Assembly: GCA_964640085.1 (NCBI GenBank)
Contig: CAZXFA010000001.1
Span: forward strand, 62,001 to 126,000
DNA: 64,000 bases
Source: CAZXFA01 sp964640085
Lineage (GTDB): Bacteria; Actinomycetota; UBA4738; HRBIN12
Reading direction: 5' to 3'
The notes under the pieces are model-generated. The model was given only the letters and a program-made list of their open reading frames with translations, did no database searches and was not told where the DNA came from. The position numbers and the translations under genes were made by a program. Each line of letters begins with the position of its first letter. Position 1 is the stretch's first letter. This document shows, piece after piece, positions 1 through 6,731 of this stretch.

Positions 1-783
1 GTCAGGGTGCTCCACTCGGATACGTCGGTCGTCCCACGAGGAGAAGGGACCTTCGGGTCGCGCTCGCTCCAGATCGCCGGCTCGGCGGTGTTCGAGACCG
101 CCCGGGAGGTCCTGGACAAGTCACGTCGCCTGGCGGCCAACCTGCTGGAGGCAGCGGAGGCCGACGTGGTTCTCACCGACGGCGGCCGGCTCGCGGTCGC
201 GGGGGCGCCGCAGAGCGCCCTCGGTTGGGCGGAGCTGGCTTCTGCCGCGAACGACCCTTCCCGCCTCCCCGCAGGGATGGACCCTGGTCTGTCGGCGGAG
301 ACCCGCTTCTTCCTACGGGAGCACACGTACCCGTTCGGCGCCCACGTGGCGGTGGTAGAGGTCGACGTCGAAACGGGCGACGCACGTTCGATCCGCCACG
401 TGGCCGTCGACGATTGCGGGCGGATCCTCAACCCGCTGCTGGTCGAGGGTCAGGTCCACGGTGGTCTGGCGCAGGGCATCGCCCAGGCGCTGTTCGAGGG
501 CTTCGTGTACGACGATCTCGGCACGCCGCTGACAGCCGATCTGACCACCTACCACATGCCCGCGGCGAGTGAGCTCCCTCCGTTCGAGCGCGGCGTGATG
601 GAGACCCCCACGGACCGGAACCCGCTCGGTGCGAAGGGGATCGGCGAGTCCGCGACGATCGGCTCGACGCCGGCGGTGGTGAACGCGGTGGTGGACGCGC
701 TCTCGCACCTCGGCGTGCGTCACCTCGATCCGCCGCTCACGCCCGAGCGCGTATGGCGGGCGATCCGCGATCGCTCCCCCTGA
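1..783 (+). CDS. Molybdenum hydroxylase large subunit, C-terminal part (xanthine dehydrogenase/CO dehydrogenase family)
   Basis: This is the 3' end of a gene that begins before the window, open from base 1 to a TGA at 781. The visible 260 residues match the molybdopterin-binding subunit of xanthine dehydrogenase, aldehyde oxidase and aerobic CO dehydrogenase. They include a VDDCGRILNP block, the GQVHGGLAQGIAQAL stretch that contacts the cofactor, and near the end GAKGIGE. The Glu of that motif (about residue 216 of the visible part) is the general base of xanthine dehydrogenase-type enzymes. The family oxidises heterocycles, aldehydes or CO in the cytoplasm with FAD and 2Fe-2S partner subunits. 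No partner subunit is visible, so the substrate cannot be set. The GTG at 7 is only an internal codon. Confidence 0.9.
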   Translation, partial: VRVLHSDTSVVPRGEGTFGSRSLQIAGSAVFETAREVLDKSRRLAANLLEAAEADVVLTDGGRLAVAGAPQSALGWAELASAANDPSRLPAGMDPGLSAETRFFLREHTYPFGAHVAVVEVDVETGDARSIRHVAVDDCGRILNPLLVEGQVHGGLAQGIAQALFEGFVYDDLGTPLTADLTTYHMPAASELPPFERGVMETPTDRNPLGAKGIGESATIGSTPAVVNAVVDALSHLGVRHLDPPLTPERVWRAIRDRSP

Positions 784-798
784 CGGGTGCCTCGGGCC

Positions 799-804
799 TA
801 TCAT
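799..804 (+). promoter_or_regulatory. Probable -10 box (TATCAT) of a leaderless message
   Basis: TATCAT lies 5 nt upstream of the GTG at 810, with no ribosome binding site between them. It fits the TAnnnT pattern seen ahead of several genes here. It overlaps the region just after the stop of the preceding gene. Inferred from sequence only. Confidence 0.4.
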
Positions 805-809
805 CGGGT

Positions 810-1277
810 GTGGCCCGCCGCCCGCTGGCTCTGGTGCTCGCGCTCGGTTTGCTCGCCGTCGGCTGCGGTGGGGGGATCCGGGAGACGGCGGGCGTGCTCA
901 CCTCGCCCCCCGTCCCGACGCCCACACCTTCGGAGTCGACCATGCCGTCGCCGACCCCGACGGGGGAGCCGCCCATCGAGGTGCGGATCCCGGCGGCCGG
1001 CGGCGAGATCCGCAGCCCGGTCACGGTGGCGGGGTCCGCGGACGTGTTCGAGGCCACGGTCAGCATCCGGATCCTCGACGAGACCGGGCTGGAGCTCGCG
1101 GCTGGATTCGCCACCGCGACCTGCGGGAGCGGGTGCCGCGGCCGCTACTCGACCGAGCTGTACTTCTTCGTCGATCGAGCGCAGCCGGGGACGGTCGAGG
1201 TGTTCGAGTCCAGCGCTGAGGATGGATCCGAGCTGTTCCTCGTGAGGATCCCGGTGACCCTCGTCCCCGGCGCGTGA
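810..1277 (+). CDS. Secreted lipoprotein with Gmad2 immunoglobulin-like domain
   Basis: The 155-residue product starts with a signal peptide (RRPLALVLALGLLAVGC) whose lipobox places the lipidated Cys at about residue 18, so it should be anchored to the outer face of the membrane. A Pro/Thr/Ser linker follows to about residue 55. The last 100 residues resemble the Gmad2 domain: IEVRIPAAGGEIRSPVTVAG, then FEATVSIRILDETG, then VFESSAEDGSELF. Gmad2 is an immunoglobulin-like fold found in spore-germination-associated and other extracytoplasmic proteins, usually for binding rather than catalysis. I chose the GTG at 810 because it gives a proper signal peptide and sits 5 nt from a -10-like box. An in-frame start at 753 would overlap the preceding gene. 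The function is unknown. Confidence 0.75.
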   Translation: MARRPLALVLALGLLAVGCGGGIRETAGVLTSPPVPTPTPSESTMPSPTPTGEPPIEVRIPAAGGEIRSPVTVAGSADVFEATVSIRILDETGLELAAGFATATCGSGCRGRYSTELYFFVDRAQPGTVEVFESSAEDGSELFLVRIPVTLVPGA

Positions 1278-1332
1278 GGGGCCGACCGGCGGTCAACGCT
1301 CCGATCGGGGCGCTGCTAGGCTCCCGAGCGCG

Positions 1333-3171
1333 ATGCCCGCCCGCGACGCGATGCCCGCCCGCACCTCCCTGCCGGACTGGGAGCGGCGATTCCGGGCTCC
1401 GACCCGAACGCTGCCCGTCTGGGGATCGCATGCGCCTCAGCGGTCCGTCTTCCTGTCGGACGAGGACGGCTCGTTCCAAGCCTACGCGTGGGACCTCGCC
1501 GCCGGAACGATCCGACGGGCCACGGACGAGCGGGTCGGCGTGGCGCTGGCGACCGTCTCCGCCGACGGATCCGAGGTCGTGTGGTTCTCCGACCCGACCG
1601 GGGACGAGTCCGGTCGGTGGTTGACGGCGCCGTTCGATGGCGGGGATCCGCGCGAGCTCCTGCCCGGCGCCCCAGTCGGGTGGCCGGACGGCCTGGCGGT
1701 CGGGCGGCACGTAGCGGCGGCGGTCCTCGCGGACCGGGAGGGGTTCGGCGTGTACGCCTCGGAGGACGGGGGCGCGGTCCGGGAGATCCACCGGGAGCCG
1801 GAACAGATCTCGATCTCGGGATCCGACCTGCATCTGGAGGGGTACGGGAGGGCCGGTCTGTCGGCGAACGAGACCCTGCTCTGTCTGGAGGTGGCCCGGG
1901 AGGGGGACACCATCCATCGTGCGCTCAGCGTGCTCGACGTTCGAACCGGCGCCGCCGTCGGCGAGCTCGCCGACGGGAAGGGGTTGGGCGTGTCGGCGTT
2001 CGCATGGTCGCCGGTTCCGGGCGACGAGCGGGTCCTGATCGGGCACGAGCGGTCCGACTTCCTGCGACCGGCCGTGTGGGACCCGACCTCCGGCGAGCGC
2101 GTCGACGTGGAGGTCGACCTGCCCGGGGAGGTCGTCCCCGTCGACTGGTGGCCCGGCGCCGATTCGATCCTCGTCGGACACCTGTTCCGGGGACGGTACG
2201 GGCTCTACCGGCTGGATCTCGGAACCCTGACCCTGACGGAGATCCCGCACCCGACCGGCGAGGTGCACGGCGCGCGGGTCCGGCCGGACGGGCGGGTCTG
2301 GATCCGCGTCTCGAGCGGCGATCGGGCATCGCGGGTCCTGGACGATCGCGGCCGGGAGGTGCTCCCTGCCCCGCCGGGGGGCCTGCGTGAGGGCAGGCCG
2401 TACCGCGAGTGGCTGTTCCACAACCCCGCGGGGGACCAGATCCAGGGCTGGGTCGCGACCCCCGATGGGGAGGGGCCGTTCCCCACCTACCTCAAGGTCC
2501 ACGGGGGCCCCAGCTGGCTGTACCTGGACACGTGGTGGCCCGACGTGCAGATGTTGCTGGATCACGGGTTCGCGGTCGGGATGGTGAACTACCGCGGCTC
2601 GATCGGGTTCGGGCGAGCGTTCCGGGACCACATCGTCGGCGACATCGGGTTCCCCGAGGTCGAGGACGTGGTCGCCGGCGCCGACGACCTGGTGGCTCGC
2701 GGCGTGGCGGACCCCGCTCGCATGGTGATCGGCGGTTGGTCCTGGGGCGGCTACATCACGCTCCTGGCCCTGGGGACCCGCCCCGACCGGTGGGTCGCGG
2801 GGGTGGCGGGCGTGCCGGTGGGGGACTACCTGGCCTCCTACGACGACTCGGCCCCGGCGATCCGGGCGTACGATCGATCGCTGGTAGGGGGGACGGTCCA
2901 CGAGCGGGAGGACTTCGTCCGGGAGCGCTCGCCGATCACGTACGTCGACCGGGTGCGGGCGCCGGTGCTCGTGCTGGTCGGCGAGCACGACACGCGCTGC
3001 GTGCCGGGCCAGGTATACGCGTACGTCGACGCGCTCCGGGCCGCCGGTGGGACCGCCGAGCTGTACTCCTACGAGGCGGGACACAGCTCCTACGTGGTCG
3101 ACGAGGAGGTGCGTGAGTGGGGCACCGTGCTCGAGTTCCTCCGCCGGACGGTGCTCAGTCGCCGCCGGTGA
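1333..3171 (+). CDS. S9 family (prolyl oligopeptidase-type) serine peptidase
   Basis: The 612-residue protein has an N-terminal WD-like beta-propeller (about 30-360) and a C-terminal alpha/beta hydrolase domain. The hydrolase carries the oxyanion HGGP (about residue 390), the nucleophile motif GWSWGGY (Ser about 470), the acid GEHD (Asp about 553) and the histidine GHSSYV (about 583), so the Ser-Asp-His triad is intact. S9 enzymes cleave short peptides, typically after proline, or act as acylaminoacyl peptidases, and the propeller excludes large substrates. No signal peptide is visible, so the protein is probably cytoplasmic. The first 13 codons contain a duplicated ATGCCCGCCCGC, so translation could begin at 1333 or at 1351. 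A TAGGCT box lies 10 nt before the first ATG. The gene appears to be a single transcription unit. Confidence 0.9.
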   Translation: MPARDAMPARTSLPDWERRFRAPTRTLPVWGSHAPQRSVFLSDEDGSFQAYAWDLAAGTIRRATDERVGVALATVSADGSEVVWFSDPTGDESGRWLTAPFDGGDPRELLPGAPVGWPDGLAVGRHVAAAVLADREGFGVYASEDGGAVREIHREPEQISISGSDLHLEGYGRAGLSANETLLCLEVAREGDTIHRALSVLDVRTGAAVGELADGKGLGVSAFAWSPVPGDERVLIGHERSDFLRPAVWDPTSGERVDVEVDLPGEVVPVDWWPGADSILVGHLFRGRYGLYRLDLGTLTLTEIPHPTGEVHGARVRPDGRVWIRVSSGDRASRVLDDRGREVLPAPPGGLREGRPYREWLFHNPAGDQIQGWVATPDGEGPFPTYLKVHGGPSWLYLDTWWPDVQMLLDHGFAVGMVNYRGSIGFGRAFRDHIVGDIGFPEVEDVVAGADDLVARGVADPARMVIGGWSWGGYITLLALGTRPDRWVAGVAGVPVGDYLASYDDSAPAIRAYDRSLVGGTVHEREDFVRERSPITYVDRVRAPVLVLVGEHDTRCVPGQVYAYVDALRAAGGTAELYSYEAGHSSYVVDEEVREWGTVLEFLRRTVLSRRR

Positions 3172-3313
3172 CGTAGTTGCGCCATCGCCCGTGCTCGTGG
3201 ATCGCCTCGCGCGGGCCGATGCCACCGCCCGACGACGCCATCGTCGCGCACGTCCGTGAGCACCATCTCACGAGCCCAGGCGCCCGGGCCCCGCTGAGGT
3301 TCCGCCGGGTCCG

Positions 3314-4546
3314 CTACCAGCGTCCGCGCAGGCGCTCGGCCTCGGCCACCCGCTCGACCGCGATCTCGTAGGCCGCCTCGCGGTGCGTGATGCCCTTCTC
3401 GTTCGCGCGCGCGAGGACGGCGTCGGTGGCGGCGTTCATGAGCTCCGCCAGCCGCTGGTTGACCCGGTCCTCCGTCCACCGCTCACGCTGGAGGTTCTGG
3501 ACCCACTCCAGGTAGGACACGACCACGCCTCCGGCGCTCGCCAGGATGTCGGGGATCACGGTCACGCCGCGCGCCTTGAGGAGGTCGTCGGCCTTCGGTG
3601 TCGTGGGGTAGTTCGCCACCTCGAGCACGAGGTTCCCGCTGACCAGGTCGGCGTTGTCCTCGCGGATGTGCTCCTCCATCGCCGCGGGAACCAGCACCTC
3701 GCAGTCCACCCCGATCAGGTCCTCTCCGAGGATCGTGTCGGCGTGCTTGAAGTCGATCACGCTGCCGGTGACGCGCTTGTGATCGAGGACCGTGCGCGGA
3801 TCCAGCCCCTCCGGGTTGTGGATCCCACCCTTGCTGTCGGAGACGGCCACGACCCGGTACCCGGCGCGATCGGCCAGGAGCGCGAACCAGGTGGCCGCGT
3901 TGCCGAAGCCCTCGACCGCGATGCGGATCTTGTCCCGCGTCCAGCCCCGGTGGTGGGCGATCCGGTCCAGGCACAGGAACCCGCCTCGGCCGGTGGCCTG
4001 CTCGCGCCCGAGCGAGCCGCCGAGGGCGATCGGCTTGCCGGTCAGCACGGCGGGCGTGTCGCCGTACATCCGACCGTACTCGTCGACCATCCACCCCATC
4101 TCCCGGGCGCTCGTGTTCACGTCGGGGGCCGGGATGTCGGTGGTGGGGCCGATCACGGGGGCGATCTCCCGGACGAACGCACGGGATAGGCGTTCGATCT
4201 CGCCATCCGTCAGCAGCTTGGGGTTGACGCTCACGCCGCCCTTCCCACCGCCGAAGGGGATGTCGAGGAGGGCGCACTTCCATGTCATCAGCGCCGAGAA
4301 GCACTTGATCTCGTCCAGCGAGACCGTCTCGTGGAAGCGCAGACCTCCCTTGAACGGACCCCGCGCATCGTTGTGCTGGACGCGGTAGCCCTGGAACACG
4401 GCCGTCACGCCCTCGTCCATCGGGACCCTGACCTGCACCGTGATCTCCCGCCGATGCGCCGCCAGCACCGCACGGATCGACGGCTCGAGGTTGAGCCGGT
4501 CCGCAGCGGCCTGGAAGAAGCTCTCCACCGCCTCCGAGGCGTTCAT
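3314..4546 (-). CDS. Glutamate dehydrogenase (catabolic, GudB/RocG-like)
   Basis: This 410-residue enzyme of the Glu/Leu/Phe/Val dehydrogenase family interconverts glutamate and 2-oxoglutarate plus ammonium. Visible signatures are GPFKGGLRFH, the catalytic-lysine region IPFGGGKGG, TDIPAPDVNT and a C-terminal NAD(P)-binding domain with GFGN. Length and sequence resemble the NAD-dependent Firmicutes/archaeal type, but cofactor preference is inferred. The ATG at 4546 is preceded by a strong AAAGGAGG, which fixes the start. It lies 68 nt downstream of a second, NADP-type glutamate dehydrogenase on the same strand, so the two are probably co-transcribed. It converges with the S9 peptidase gene. 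Confidence 0.9.
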   Translation of the reverse strand: MNASEAVESFFQAAADRLNLEPSIRAVLAAHRREITVQVRVPMDEGVTAVFQGYRVQHNDARGPFKGGLRFHETVSLDEIKCFSALMTWKCALLDIPFGGGKGGVSVNPKLLTDGEIERLSRAFVREIAPVIGPTTDIPAPDVNTSAREMGWMVDEYGRMYGDTPAVLTGKPIALGGSLGREQATGRGGFLCLDRIAHHRGWTRDKIRIAVEGFGNAATWFALLADRAGYRVVAVSDSKGGIHNPEGLDPRTVLDHKRVTGSVIDFKHADTILGEDLIGVDCEVLVPAAMEEHIREDNADLVSGNLVLEVANYPTTPKADDLLKARGVTVIPDILASAGGVVVSYLEWVQNLQRERWTEDRVNQRLAELMNAATDAVLARANEKGITHREAAYEIAVERVAEAERLRGRW

Positions 4547-4614
4547 CCCCCCTCCTTTCGCAGCGAGCGCGCGGAGGGAATCATGGCATCCGCGCCTCCG
4601 CGGCGGGACGACCG

Positions 4615-5967
4615 CTAGACGACCCCCTCGTCCAGCATGGCGTCGGCGACCTTGACGAAGCCGGCGATGTTCGCCCCGGCCACGTAGTTCCCGGGTTGCC
4701 CGTACTCGTCGGCCGTCCGTCGGACGCTGGCGTGGATCTCGCGCATGATGCCGCGAAGACGCTCGTCCACCTCCTCGCGGCTCCAGGAGAGCCGCAGGCT
4801 GTCCTGGGTCAACTCGAGCCCGGAGACCGCGACACCGCCCGCGTTCGCGGCCTTGCCGGGGCCGTAGAGGATCCCCGCCGTCTGGAAGGCTTGCACCCCC
4901 TCGGGCACGGTCGGCATGTTCGCGCCCTCGCTGACCAGGTACACCCCGCCGCCCAGCAGGTTCACGGCGTCCTTCTCGTCGATCTCGTTCTGGGTCGCGC
5001 CGGGGAACGCGCAGTCCGCCCTGACCTCCCACAGGGGGTTCGAGTCCGCCTCCGGGTCGACCGGGGTGAACGTGGCTCGGGGGAACGTCTCCACGTACTC
5101 CGCGATCCGGCCACGTCGGACGTTCTTCAGCTCCTTCACCCACGCGAGCTTCTCACGGTCGATCCCGTCGGGGTCGAGCACGAAGCCGCCAGAGTCCGAC
5201 AGGGTGACCGGTGTGGCCCCCAGGTCCAGGAGCTTCTCGATCGTGTACTGGGCGACGTTCCCCGCGCCGGACACCAGGCAGACCTTGCCCTCCAGGGCCT
5301 CGCCGCGCGTGGCGAGCATCTCCTGCGCGAAGTACACGGCGCCGTAGCCGGTCGCCTCGGGACGGATCAGCGAACCGCCCCAGTTGACGCCCTTCCCCGT
5401 GAGGACGCCGGTGAACTCGTTGCGGATCCGCTTGTACTGGCCGAACAGGTAGCCGATCTCGCGGGCACCGACGCCGATGTCGCCGGCGGGGATGTCCGTG
5501 AACTGCCCGATGTGCCGCTGGAGCTCGGTCATGAACGACTGGCAGAATCGCATGACCTCGCCGTCGCTCCGCCCCTTCGGGTTGAAGTCCGATCCGCCCT
5601 TGCCGCCGCCCATCGGCAGCGTGGTGAGCGCGTTCTTGAACACCTGCTCGAAGGCCAGGATCCCCAGGTTCACGCTGGGGTGGAACCGGAGACCACCCTT
5701 GTATGGACCGATCGCGCTGTTCATCTCCACCCGATAGCCCCGGTTGACCTGGATCTCCCCGCGGTCGTCCACCCAGGGGACGCGGAACTCGATCACGCGC
5801 TCCGGCTCGATGATGCGTTCGAGGATCCTCTGCTCGCGGTAGACGGGGTGTCGGTCGAGCACCAGCTCGACCGACGAGGCGACCTCGCGAACGGCCTGGT
5901 GGAACTCGGGCTCCCGCGGGTCTTTCGAGACGACGGTCGCCATCAACCGCTCGACGTATCCGCTCAT
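4615..5967 (-). CDS. gdhA: NADP-type glutamate dehydrogenase
   Basis: The 450-residue hexameric-type glutamate dehydrogenase makes glutamate from 2-oxoglutarate and ammonium in the cytoplasm. It has the longer N-terminus of the GdhA class, then GPYKGGLRFHPSVN, LPMGGGKGGSDFNPKG, TDIPAGDIGVGAREIG, and a nucleotide-binding VSGAGNVAQY. The ATG at 5967 has AGGAGG 7 nt upstream, so I prefer it to an upstream in-frame start at 6009. It is the first gene of a two-gene dehydrogenase unit. Pairing an anabolic GdhA with a GudB-like enzyme would let the cell run both directions of glutamate metabolism, but that division of labour is inference. Confidence 0.93.
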   Translation of the reverse strand: MSGYVERLMATVVSKDPREPEFHQAVREVASSVELVLDRHPVYREQRILERIIEPERVIEFRVPWVDDRGEIQVNRGYRVEMNSAIGPYKGGLRFHPSVNLGILAFEQVFKNALTTLPMGGGKGGSDFNPKGRSDGEVMRFCQSFMTELQRHIGQFTDIPAGDIGVGAREIGYLFGQYKRIRNEFTGVLTGKGVNWGGSLIRPEATGYGAVYFAQEMLATRGEALEGKVCLVSGAGNVAQYTIEKLLDLGATPVTLSDSGGFVLDPDGIDREKLAWVKELKNVRRGRIAEYVETFPRATFTPVDPEADSNPLWEVRADCAFPGATQNEIDEKDAVNLLGGGVYLVSEGANMPTVPEGVQAFQTAGILYGPGKAANAGGVAVSGLELTQDSLRLSWSREEVDERLRGIMREIHASVRRTADEYGQPGNYVAGANIAGFVKVADAMLDEGVV

Positions 5968-6109
5968 CGACGGTCCTCCTGCTCGTTGGCTCTGTGGCAA
6001 GACTGTCAACGGCGGTCGCCCGGGAACAGGCCACCAGGCCCACCCCGTGCGGGCCGGGTGGCACGAGCGCGCGGGCGGACGTCTGAGTCATTGGCGAGGA
6101 ACACGCGCG

Positions 6110-6115
6110 TAGACT
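6110..6115 (+). promoter_or_regulatory. Probable -10 box (TAGACT), leaderless
   Basis: TAGACT stands 6 nt before the GTG at 6122 with no ribosome binding site. The same hexamer at the same distance precedes the Rrf2 gene at 31141. Confidence 0.5.
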
Positions 6116-6121
6116 CGGCTC

Positions 6122-6376
6122 GTGAGCGTGTGGCTGATCCTGACCGCCATCCTGATCGGTCTGGCGATCGCATGGCTGGGGATCACGGCCCTGCGTGCGG
6201 CCTCCGGTGTCGGGGCGCCTGCCGGGCGCTCGGGGGTCGAGGATGTGGAGGAGCTGGAGGTCTTCCTCGTGTGCCGGGAGTGCGGGACCGAGTTCAGGCT
6301 CACGCGCCTCGGCGAGCTCCAGATCCCTCGCCACTGCGGCGAGCCGATGGAGATCGTCCGGGGGCCGACCGGTTGA
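6122..6376 (+). CDS. Small membrane-anchored zinc-ribbon-like protein
   Basis: The 84-residue product has one N-terminal membrane helix (VWLILTAILIGLAIAWLGI, residues 3-21), a short linker, and a C-terminal domain with CRECG and a later single RHCGEP. That is three cysteines plus His, the layout of a rubredoxin/zinc-ribbon-like metal site. I do not recognise the family. It stands alone between divergent gdhA and convergent crgA. The GTG start is supported by the TAGACT box 6 nt upstream. It could be a regulator or an assembly factor, but nothing in the context decides this. Confidence 0.6.
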   Translation: MSVWLILTAILIGLAIAWLGITALRAASGVGAPAGRSGVEDVEELEVFLVCRECGTEFRLTRLGELQIPRHCGEPMEIVRGPTG

Positions 6377-6417
6377 CGGATGGCCCGAGCGCAGCACAGC
6401 GCCGCCACCAGGGCTTT

Positions 6418-6449
6418 CACCGGTTCTCCACAGGTGTGGAGAACCGGTG
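6418..6449. repeat. Perfect 15-bp inverted repeat in convergent intergenic region
   Basis: The 32-bp palindrome has 15-bp arms around a GG spacer, lying 41 nt after the zinc-ribbon gene and 27 nt from the end of crgA. Its core reads TTCTCCACA and the inverted TGTGGAGAA, which are DnaA-box-like. A second short dyad (ATCACA/TGTGAT, 6456-6471) follows directly. The position suits a bidirectional terminator, but there is no T-tract on either side. A protein binding site is equally possible. Confidence 0.7.
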
Positions 6450-6476
6450 TGGGAAATCACATCGGTGTGATCCCAG

Positions 6477-6722
6477 TCACCGCCACTGCGTGGCGGCGGC
6501 GAACCCCGCGGCGATCACGCCCAGGCCGATCCAGAGCCAGTGCTGCTGGGTGCCGCCCGGCGTGAGATCCATGTAATTCAGGACGATCACCGTCACGCCG
6601 ACGAGCATCAGCCCGAGGACCAGGAACCCGTACCAGCGGGGGCTCTCCTTGGGGCGCTTCTTCTGGGGTGGGGGTGCATAGGGCCGGGACGAGCGCTTCT
6701 GACGCTGACGGGACCTGGGCAT
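6477..6722 (-). CDS. crgA: Cell division protein CrgA
   Basis: The 81-residue protein has a basic N-terminus (MPRSRQRQKR) and two membrane helices, WYGFLVLGLMLVGVTVIVLN (about 30-49) and WLWIGLGVIAAGFAAATQW (about 62-80). The PGGTQ linker between them and the overall length match actinobacterial CrgA. CrgA binds FtsZ, FtsI and Wag31 at the septum and helps coordinate division in Mycobacterium and Streptomyces. The ATG start is the only reasonable one. The gene stands alone here, 9 nt from the end of the acylase gene upstream of it, so the two may be co-transcribed. Confidence 0.88.
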   Translation of the reverse strand: MPRSRQRQKRSSRPYAPPPQKKRPKESPRWYGFLVLGLMLVGVTVIVLNYMDLTPGGTQQHWLWIGLGVIAAGFAAATQWR

Positions 6723-6731
6723 GCTCCGATG

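Noticed and set aside
1060..3225. A 721-codon open frame on the minus strand across the S9 peptidase gene.
   Set aside because: It is Arg/Pro/Gly-rich, has no recognisable motif, and lies exactly opposite a gene with an intact catalytic triad. Long antisense frames are expected at this GC content.
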